A stretch of DNA of 64,000 bases from Glandiceps talaboti (lineage: Eukaryota > Hemichordata > Enteropneusta > Spengelidae). The notes beneath the pieces are model-generated. The model searched no databases. It worked only from the letters and a program-made list of their open reading frames with translations, and had not been told where the DNA came from. Position numbers and translations under genes: made by a program. The stretch is taken from NCBI RefSeq assembly GCF_964340395.1, contig NC_135562.1:23530173-23594172 (forward strand), given 5' to 3'. Shown here one piece after another: positions 27,801-38,500 of the stretch (positions are counted from its first letter, which is position 1; every line of letters begins with the position of its first letter).

Positions 27801-30800
27801 AATTTGTGGAGGTCCTCTATGTGGAAAACATGTCCACAAGACCCCTTCCTTTGGTTCGGAAGCATGGTTTGAAAACACGCTTTAAACAAACAATAGTCAA
27901 AAGCGGAAAAAGAATGAAACGGTCGTGTAACGGAATACAATAGACGACCGCTCAATACAAACAGAACAAACAAAGAAAAGCGAAGCTTAAAACAAGCACA
28001 ATTGAATGAAAAGAATAAAAGAAAGGACTCAGCTGGGTTTCCAGGGACTTGGGTGCCACAGAAGTCAGCTATAAAAATCCACCAAGGCTTGAAAAGGCTA
28101 ATTTGTCGTGAGCGAAGAAAATATACGTCTTCTTTCGCTCGCAAAATTTAGTACTGGCGGGAAAAGGGGCATCATGGGATAGCCACAGGTGGGTCAGGGG
28201 TCACGACTTTATTTTGCGAAGTTAGGCTAAAAGCAAAAGGGTAACCCAATAGTAGTATAATAAAGGTGAGTATTTTCGATGAACAGAATGATCTCTGTCA
28301 AGACAGAAATACCTGTCACTTGTAGTATAATGATCTCTGTCTAGACAGAAATACCTGTCATTTGTAGTATAATGATCTCTGTCTAGACAGAAATACCTGT
28401 CACTTGTAGTATAATGATCTCTGTCAAGACAGAAATACCTGTCATTTGTAGTATAATGATCTCTGTCTAGACAGAAATACCTGTCACTTGTAGTATAATG
28501 ATCTCTGTCTAGACAGAAATACCTGTCACTTGTAGTATAATGATCTCTGTCTAGACAGAAATACCTGTCATTTGTAGTATAATGATCTCTGTCTAGACAG
28601 AAATACCTGTCATTTGTAGTATAATGATCTCTGTCTAAACAGAAATACCTGTCACTTGTAGTATAATGATCTCTGTCTAGACAGAAATACCTGCCACTTG
28701 TAGTATAATGATCTCTGTCTAGACAGAAATACCTGTCACTTGTAGTATAATGATCTCTGTCAAGACAGAAATACCTGTCACTTGTAGTATAATGATCTCT
28801 GTCTAGACAGAAATACCTGTCACTTGTAGAAGAATGATCTCTGTCTAGACAGAAATACCTGTCATTTGTAGTATAATGATCTCTGTCAAGACAGAAATAC
28901 CTGTCACTTGTAGTATAATGATCTCTGTCTAGACAGAAATACCTGTCACTTGTAGTATAATGATCTCTGTCTAGACAGAAATACCTGTCATTTGTAGAAT
29001 AATGATCTCTGTCTAGACAGAAATACCTGTCATTTGTAGTATAATGATCTCTGTCTAGACAGAAATACCTGTCACTTGTAGTATAATGATCTCTGTCTAG
29101 ACAGAAATACCTGTCATTTGTAGTATAATGATCTCTGTCTAGACAGAAATACCTGTCATTTGTAGAATAATGATCTCTGTCAAGACAGAAATACCTGTCA
29201 CTTGTAGTATAATGATCTCTGTCTAGACAGAAATACCTGCCACTTGTAGTATAATGATCTCTGTCAAGACAGAAATACCTGTCATTTGTAGTATAATGAT
29301 CTCTGTCAAGACAGAAATACCTGTCACTTGTAGTATAATGATCTCTGTCAAGACAGAAATACCTGTCATTTGTAGTATAATGATCTCTGTCTAGACAGAA
29401 ATACCTGTCACTTGTAGTATAATGATCTCTGTCTAGACAGAAATACCTGTCACTTGTAGTATAATGATCTCTGTCTAGACAGAAATACCTGTCATTTGTA
29501 GTATAATGATCTCTGTCTAGACAGAAATACCTGTCATTTGTAGTATAATGATCTCTGTCTAAACAGAAATACCTGTCACTTGTAGTATAATGATCTCTGT
29601 CTAGACAGAAATACCTGCCACTTGTAGTATAATGATCTCTGTCTAGACAGAAATACCTGTCACTTGTAGTATAATGATCTCTGTCAAGACAGAAATACCT
29701 GTCACTTGTAGTATAATGATCTCTGTCTAGACAGAAATACCTGTCACTTGCAGAAGAATGATCTCTGTCTAGACAGAAATACCTGTCATTTGTAGTATAA
29801 TGATCTCTGTCAAGACAGAAATACCTGTCACTTGTAGTATAATGATCTCTGTCTAGACAGAAATACCTGTCACTTGTAGTATAATGATCTCTGTCTAGAC
29901 AGAAATACCTGTCATTTGTAGAATAATGATCTCTGTCTAGACAGAAATACCTGTCATTTGTAGTATAATGATCTCTGTCTAGACAGAAATACCTGTCACT
30001 TGTAGTATAATGATCTCTGTCTAGACAGAAATACCTGTCATTTGTAGTATAATGATCTCTGTCTAGACAGAAATACCTGTCATTTGTAGTATAATGATCT
30101 CTGTCAAGACAGAAATACCTGTCACTTGTAGTATAATGATCTCTGTCTAGACAGAAATACCTGCCACTTGTAGTATAATGATCTCTGTCAAGACAGAAAT
30201 ACCTGTCATTTGTAGTATAATGATCTCTGTCTAGACAGAAATACCTGTCACTTGTAGTATAATGATCTCTGTCTAGACAGAAATACCTGTCATTTGTAGT
30301 ATAATGATCTCTGTCTAGAAAGAAATACCTATCATTTGTAGAATAATGATCTGTCTAGACAGAAATACCTGTCACTTGTAGTATAATGATCTCTGTCAAG
30401 ACAGAAATACCTGTCATTTGTAGTATAATGATCTCTGTCTAGACAGAAATACCTGTCATTTGTAGTATAATGATCTCTGTCAAGACAGAAATACCTGTCA
30501 TTTGTAGTATAATGATCTCTGTCTAGACAGAAATACCTGTCACTTGTAGTATAATGATCTCTGTCAAGACAGAAATACCTGTCATTTGTAGTATAATGAT
30601 CTCTGTCTAGACAGAAATACCTGTCACTTGTAGTATAATGATCTCTGTCCAGACAGAAATACCTGTCACTTGTAGTATAATGATCTCTGTCTAGACAGAA
30701 ATACCTGTCAGTTGTAGTATAATGATCTCTGTCTAGACAGAAATACCTGTCAGTTGTAGAATAATGATCTCTGTCTAGACAGAAATACCTGTCACTTGTA

Positions 30801-33664
30801 GTATAATGATCTGTCAAGACAGAAATACCTGTCACTTGTAGTATAATGATCTCTGTCTAGACAGAAATACCTGTCACTTGTAGTATAATGATCTCTGTCT
30901 AGACAGAAATACCTGTCACTTGTAGTATAATGATCTCTGTCAAGACAGAAATACCTGTCATTTGTAGTATAATGATCTCTGTCAAGACAGAAATACCTGT
31001 CACTTGTAGTATAATGATCTCTGTCTAGACAGAAATACCTGTCACTTGTAGTATAATGATCTCTGTCTAGACAGAAATACCTGTCATTTGTAGAATAATG
31101 ATCTCTGTCTAGACAGAAATACCTGTCACTTGTAGTATATTGCTGTTGCTATGGGTGTGGTCTTCTTGCTAACCACATTTGCATACATTTTACAATGTTT
31201 ATTCATTTGTCTTTCAACAACTGTTACCTTTGCAATATATGCAGGGCTTGAAATAATGGCCTTTTACTTGCCCTGGGCAAGTGATTTGAACGCTTGGACA
31301 AGTTGTTTTGAAAAGTACTTGTCCCAAGGGGCAAGGAGAATTTGGTATGATTATTGATCAGGGATGTTTTTTTGCCTGTGTTCATGCTGTACTTATCAGA
31401 CACTACACATGTCTGATAGGACTTTGGATACATGTATAACCATGGTGCCAACAAGTCTGGAAAATTATAACATTGTATCAATATTGAGAAGATGTCTTTC
31501 TTGACTGACCACTTTTCAAAACAATCTGGACCAGCTGTCCTTGACATACTTTGTTTACTCTATCAAGAAAACATACCTGGAATGTGACCAGTGACTCATT
31601 GAATATTGTTCAACAATAGTAAATTACAGCATGATTTTGCAGGTTTTGGGTGTTTGTATCAACTGCAAATTTTGTGGAAGAAAAATAGTTGGTGTGGATG
31701 AGGTAGGAAAGAAAATATATTGACATGGTGCAAAAGGAAATACTCAGAAAGATTTTATGTGTTGAAATAAATGTTCATTTTTTATATTGATAGCTTATGA
31801 AAGTGCTGAAAAACTTGTGATTATTTTAACAACTACTTTTCACAGGTGAACAAAAAATTGTATGTTATGCTATAGTATGAATATTAATTAAGCCATATTA
31901 TCTAGGACTCCTGTTTATTTTGGAGAGAACTTTTCTGTACCCACAGAAACTTTTAAAGTGACATTTTTTGACAATAAACAAAAGAAAGACCAATCAATCA
32001 CAACAGTGCATTTGTAAGCCACAAAAAAAAAACCCCACTATTTTGAATGGGCAAGCACTTTTTGATTTGGGCAAGTACTTTTTGTTTTCTACTTGCCCAG
32101 TTACAAGCGAAATTTTTGCATTATTTTGACCCCTGATATGTGATTATTTGGCTGTTGCTATGGGCATGGTCTTGTTGCTAGGCAAATTTACATACATTTT
32201 TTGAATGTTTATTCAATTTTCTATAAATCCCGGTTACCTTCGAATATATGTGATAATTTGGTTGTTGCTATGGGCGTGATCTTATTGGTAAGCAAATTTA
32301 CATACATTTTTAAAATGTTTTTTCAATTGTTTATTAATCCCTCTTGTTCTCTTTGTGAGATACATGGCAGTTTGAATGTTGCCATGGGCGTGGCCATGGT
32401 TGCTAGGGATATTCGCATACATTGCTTGAATGTTTACTTGCTTGCCTACCAGATGATGTTCTTATTTAACCAAAATATACTGCCATTTGGTTGTTGCTAA
32501 GGGTGTGGTCATGGTTGCCAGGGCCAACTATGTCAAATGTTTCAGTCTCACTGACCAAGTACTTTGTGAGATAAAAGTTTTTGTCCAAAAAAGAACATTT
32601 TTACCTAGATGCATTCCCTTTAAAGGTGATTCAAAATGCTCACATTCACTATTGGTATTTTTCTAGACGACATGTTTGTGAAATGTATACCGGTTTTAAA
32701 ACTTTTAAAAAGCATCTGCAAACACCTTAAAATGACCTTTTTTCAGTCAGTTCCCTTCGGATTTACTTCGAGAGTTTTTGGGTATTTCCGGTCCCACCTA
32801 GACCACAGGATTATATGACGTCATAAGGGGTACTGCACGTAGCCTATGACGAGCATAGTCAACAGGTGAATAAAACTCAACAGCGTTGTGAAAAAATACA
32901 TTGCTGGTTGTTGTAATAGATATCAGTAAACAAAACTACAGTCTACATGTCTTATTAACCAACATTTACCGATATTTACTCACACTATCTGACTAATTAC
33001 CAGTGTCTGTGGGTATGAATGCAACAATACTGTGTCCCCATACTATGGCAAAATAAATCAAAACGGCTAGACTAGATATACATAAACACTTGTAATGTCG
33101 CGTGTTTCACATTCATTGACTTTTATTTGTCTGATTTTTTATTATTTGCCGACAAGAAGCATTACGATACCGTCGTGACGCGTTGACGGCATCCCGAGGA
33201 TGGCATATTTTAGCCCAATAGTACTCGTGTCGCGTCACCTTTTGAACGGCGCATTTAACAACAAAGTAAACATGTTACATCTCGATAGTGAATATGAGCA
33301 TTTTGAATCACCTTTAAATTTCAGCCCAATCTGCTTTAGTAGTTTTGGAAATATTGATTTTTGACCAAAAAGACACATTTTTAGCCCTAATTTGCATATC
33401 ACTGATGGGACCATCATATCATGAACAATTCTTAGTAAAAACACCCTGAAGAATGTTTCACCCAAATTTCAGCCCAATCTGCTCAGCAGTTTTTAAGTTT
33501 AAGCTTTTTTGACCAAAAATCACATTTTTTGACCCAAATCACATCGTGATAAGATCATTTTGATTTGAACAATTTCCCAACTAGACACCCAAGGTAATAC
33601 TTGTACATTGTACACCCACCAAATATCATGACAATCAGTCTAGTGGTTTTTGACATTAAGTCGT

Positions 33665-33699
<35 letters not shown>

Positions 33700-35479
33700 G
33701 ACACCGGGCAATCCCTCAGTTCAGTTGTGCTAAAAATTCATTTTGCATGTAAATATTGACTGAAATTGGTGAACGCTTACCTTTGAAAGAATCCTTTCTC
33801 CATCATTATCAAGAATGGCAATGGCTTTTACTGAATACAGTGACGGCTCCTAAATGAAAAATAACAAGATAATTGTCACATACCTGAAATTGAAATTGGC
33901 CTAACTTAAGTCGTGGGTGATGTTTGGTTTCCGAACATGAGGGTTTGCTGCAAAATCAATTATTTAGTTATATTACTGTCAAAAGTGAAAGGAAACTATT
34001 ACCAACCAAGAAACACTGATTTTGTGACCCCTCTTTAAGCCCCTAAGTTTAAATATATTACAGACAACAGATAAAAGACAATGAAGGAAAAGAAAATATG
34101 TTACTATAATATTAGTACCTAGAAATGTAGTAGCTGCAATAATTGTCACGACTGTTGTGATTTTGATGGTATTTTCTTGTTTTTATTGAATCAAACACTA
34201 CAATAAGCCATGTTCCGTCACACGTGATCATATGACACCCTGTGTGACTCTCTATAGCAATCATTACAGCTGTTGCCATAATAAGTGAACCACAAAGCAG
34301 TATTGTGTGAAAAACACTACCGCAATTCTGGTTTAAACATCGGAACAAAAAAGGCACAACACTGAAGAAAATACCAAATTAGATTATAGATGCAGTAGTG
34401 ACTGTGTACATAGCAGTTTCGCTCAATTGCTCTCAGTCCTTGGCTAGAACTTAGAAGCCCATAAGAAATAAAAAGTAAAATGAAAAATGTTGAGTCACAT
34501 AAAATAAAATATAAAACATTTGTGCCAATGGCGTTGTAGCACAACTGTACAGTTTTTAAAAATATTTACCCACATGCTGATCCATGCTACACTACTGGAA
34601 GAAAAATAGTTCGGGTGAACTCGCGAGGAAAACGCAAGTAAATCGCGATGAAATCGAGGGGACACGCGAGGCGTATTCAACGGCCCCTCGTGTACTCTCG
34701 AGTAAACACACGTATACGCGAGTATAGTGGTACATCGCGAGAGACTTCCTCGCGAGTTGATGAATTTCAGTATGACCGGGATCGAGTGTGGATAGCATGC
34801 ATATGTATACAGACAAGTCGTGAAACGGGTGCAAGCCTATCTTTTTAGTAGTACACTAGCTCATGGAGACAAGTAAATGTAGTGTGTTTTACAACACTTT
34901 CGTCTTGACACATGCCATGCCGGATTGTAATCACAACACATCGAAGCCCATCGTTGCATGTTACCATTGCATTGTTATTGTCCTGCTTGTGTTACTTACG
35001 AATATGCCTCACTTCATTCTCTACCTTCATGACGTGTCTATTGTTAAACCTTGTTTTCAAATACCTTTAATAATTCACTGTAAGCAGCGTGTGAGCCTGG
35101 TGTGTGAAATCTGGTCATTTTTCGATACAAATATTCCTTTACCGTCTTCGCAATCGAAAGACCAGCGATAGTGCACAGTGCTGTGCATAAAGTGAGAGAA
35201 GGGGTATACTCATAAAATGGAACAGCCAGCTTGTGCATTATGGGGCATCGCGATCAAACATGGTGGCGTTAAGTAACTTCGGCCGTTTGGAACTGGATAG
35301 GTTCCGATTTCGACACTTTTTTGCAATCTTACAGTCAGCTACTATCGTCAAAGAGATGTAAAATGGGCACATATTCGATCGATTGCTTATATTGTATCAT
35401 TGCGAATGGAATTATTCTGTAGTTGGTGCGAGTGCATTTATGCATTCGCAGTTATTATTCTGTAGTGTAACAAGTCATT

Positions 35480-35523
<44 letters not shown>

Positions 35524-38500
35524 CAAGTCATTGAGAATGACATAGTACCCGCTATAATTGGGTTTTAAGGAATTATCACTACTCTGATCACGCAACAACA
35601 TTTGTTAACCTAAAATAAACAGACTTAGATATGTTGTGTGTGCTTGTTGGACATGGAATATGCCTCCAACAATAAAGGATTGGTTGGGTCTGGGGATCAT
35701 ATCACGATGAAAATGGAGTCTGAGTTATGGCTTTGGACATGGAAAATTCACAAACAAAATGGCTGCCAGGCAGCCATATTGGATCGTATCAAGACGAAAA
35801 TGGATATGCACATGTATGTCATAGAACACTGTCCTAATACCAACTTTGAATGAAATCTGTTCAAGCATGTCTGAGTTATGGCTTTGGACATGAAAATTCG
35901 CAAACAAAATGGCTACCAGGCAGCCATATTGGATCGTATCACAATGAAAATGGATATGCACATGTATGTCATAGAACACTGTCCTAATACCAACTTTGAA
36001 TGAGATCTGTTCAAGCATGTCTGAGTTATGGCTTTGGACATGAAAATTCACAAACAAAATGGCTACCAGGCAGCCATATTGGATCGTATCACAATGAAAA
36101 TGGATATGCACATGTATGTCATAGAACACTGTCCTAATACCAACTTTGAATGAGATCTGTTCAAGCATGTCTGAGTTATGGCTTTGGACATGAAAATTCA
36201 CAAACAAAATGGCTGCTAGGCGGCCATATTGGATCGTATCATGACAACAATGAATATATGCACATGTATGTCATAGAACACTGTCCTAATACCAACTCTG
36301 AATGAGATCTGCTCAAGCATGTCTGAGTTATGGTTTTAGACAGGGAAAATTTGCAAACAAAATGGTTGCTAGGCGGCCATATTGGATCGTATCATAAAAC
36401 AAATTGACGTGCATATGTATGCCATAGCATGTTGCCCCTGTACCAAGTTTGAAAAAAATCGGACCAGGCATCTCCAAGAAACGGACAGACGCACGGACAG
36501 ACAGACGGACCCCAATCCATAAGTCCCCGTTCCGGACTTCGTCCGCGGGGACTAATTAGTGCGAGTGCATTTCTGCACTCGCAGTTGAGATAGGATTATG
36601 ACGTTACGTATCATTAAGGAACTCTCGGAATAGGAACAGTCTAGTATTCAATGCAAACATCAGTTCTTTTTGGAATACGTAGTGGGCCTTTTAGTTTGCG
36701 CTGATAAAATCAGCTAATTCAGTGGTAAAGGACACTGGATTTCGGGTGAAGTGCCTGAATTTTTTAAAAAATGTTTTGCCAACATTGCAATACTGTGACA
36801 TGCCAAATCTGGATGACTGATAGGATGCTGTTTTCTTTCGGCTTTATAAAATAGTATTTGCTGTTAGACGATAGTTTGGCATCCATCAAAGCCTGACATA
36901 AGTTTCGCGTGTACAGCAATGGCATTTTTGTCACAAGGATTGTTATGTTGACGGTGAAGGGTATAAACACCACCGACTCGAAGTTCTTTGCTTCCGTAGC
37001 GGCATCCCGACAACAGATTATGACTTGGACCATACTGTACTGAACGCTGGGAAAGTTCGAACATAACTGCATCTGTCTCTGGAAAGTCTAATTTTATAGT
37101 GATAACAACCAATCAAAAAATTTCAGCAGAATGATTGACATTATGTTCAATTTATTCATTGAAAATTAGCAATTTCGAAGTACCGCCAAAGTTGTTTGTC
37201 CCCTTTCAGATACTGTACATGTATAACGTTCTCGGGTGTGTTGGGGCTGAATGATTGACAAGCTACACTTTTAATTTATTCACATAACTGTCATGGGCAT
37301 TAACAAGCTACACTTTTAATTTATTCACGTAACTCTCATAGGCATTTTGCGACTACTGCCAAAGTTGTCGGTCTCCTTTGCAACAAGTTTGTAGTTGTGT
37401 AGGCTACATACGAATGATAAGTAAGACGCCAGATTAATGTATATTGATGAGCAAAATATTTACTTCTTTAAAAAAAAAGATTTACAGGTTCGTTATTATT
37501 TCGATATTCAAGCGCTTTCCATTTCAAATTTGCAATTCAAAACCGATTGCCACTTTTTTTGGAAACTGTCGTTTTACTCAGTTGCAACGTCAGTTCCAGT
37601 TTGTCATCAAGATGAGCAGCAAGATACTGATTGCCGTCAATGAAGTTCAAAGGGACGCTATCAAGGCTCTCTTTGCAAACTCCGAATGGGAACTGGTTAT
37701 TGATTCCGAGTCACCCGACCTTGACAACACTGGCGTTGTTGAGTCAACTGACGACTCGGAGGTCTCGGCCAGCAACGACAGTGGTATTGATATCGGTGAC
37801 AAGGCCTCGGCCATCAATGACAGTGGTATCGGGGACGATCTGCAAGATCAAAACAACGACATTGCTTTGCATCAAAATGAATGTCCGCACTGCCTTTGCT
37901 ACCCGTGTGTCACAACATACCGACAAGACTGGCTTGGTATGGGCCAGGAACCTTGTGACGAAAATGTTTTGGTTCGCCATCGGCTCTACCGAAAGTATTG
38001 GAATATGCTCGACCGAAGAAATGCGTGGAACGATCCACGCTACTTACATAGGAAGCAGCAACTAATGCAGGCTGATGATGTTGCCATCAGTCGTAGGGAA
38101 GTGATGCCTAAATGCGTCACTTCGCAGGTACGGTCTCTTTATCCAAATTTACCCGGTGTGCCGTACAGAGGTCATAGCTGGGCGTAAGCTGGGTCTAACC
38201 GAACGGCTGAAAGCCACAAACCAAACGGCCCTTTTCAGGGCCACCACATCCTCCAAAAAGAGTGTACCTTACCTAAACTACACATTCATGTTTTGCATAT
38301 GTCGGTGTTGTCATTTGTTAGCAATTTTATTCGAATTTGAGATCAAAACACCTTTCTAATTGGTTTTCTACTGTATGTGTAAATGGTACTCCCATTACCA
38401 AAAAATAAAACCCAAACAGAAAGACAATCACACACACACACACACACAAACAAACAAACACAAAATAGTCACATTTCTACCACTGTATACTTTTGCCTTG

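Larger units (their letters stand above)
22803..28286 (-). mobile_element. DIRS-type tyrosine-recombinase retrotransposon, 5484 bp
   Basis: A nearly complete element. It has inverted terminal repeats whose inner parts are nearly identical (22803-22971 and 28142-28286), an internal complementary region at 23042-23139, and three coding blocks on the minus strand in the order Gag-like, RT/RNase H, tyrosine recombinase. DIRS elements replicate through a circular DNA that the recombinase inserts, and make no ordinary target duplication. Here AAT occurs on both edges (22800-22802 and 28287-28289), inside the broken minisatellite unit. Gag-like and recombinase frames are open, whereas the RT has lost its core and carries frameshifts, so this copy cannot replicate alone. 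Confidence 0.93.
31138..33740 (+). repeat. composite family A repeat broken by two nested elements
   Basis: Segments 31138-31241, 32136-32619 and 33318-33740 together make one copy: GTTGCTATGGGC modules, then GACCAAAAAGACACATTTTT modules, then a (CA)n run at about 33667-33694 and the terminal CAGTTGTGCTAAAA motif. The two interruptions have exact target-site signatures. Confidence 0.8.

Noticed and set aside
30332-30835. 167-residue minus-strand ORF with a 14-residue repeat
   Set aside because: It exists only because the 42-bp unit is a multiple of three and happens to lack stops in that frame.
22281-31137. CRISPR-like array
   Set aside because: The units are continuous 42-bp copies with no unique spacers, in an animal intron; this is a minisatellite.
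34559-34585. Alternative COPZ1 first exon (ATG GAT CAG CAT GTG)
   Set aside because: The donor there leaves the wrong phase for exon 2, whereas 40565-40582 has a perfect donor and phase 0.
35725-36207. 160-residue minus-strand ORF with [16 protein letters not shown] repeats
   Set aside because: It follows the 151-bp modules of a family B element and recurs in each copy (also 2761 and 20979); no conserved domain.
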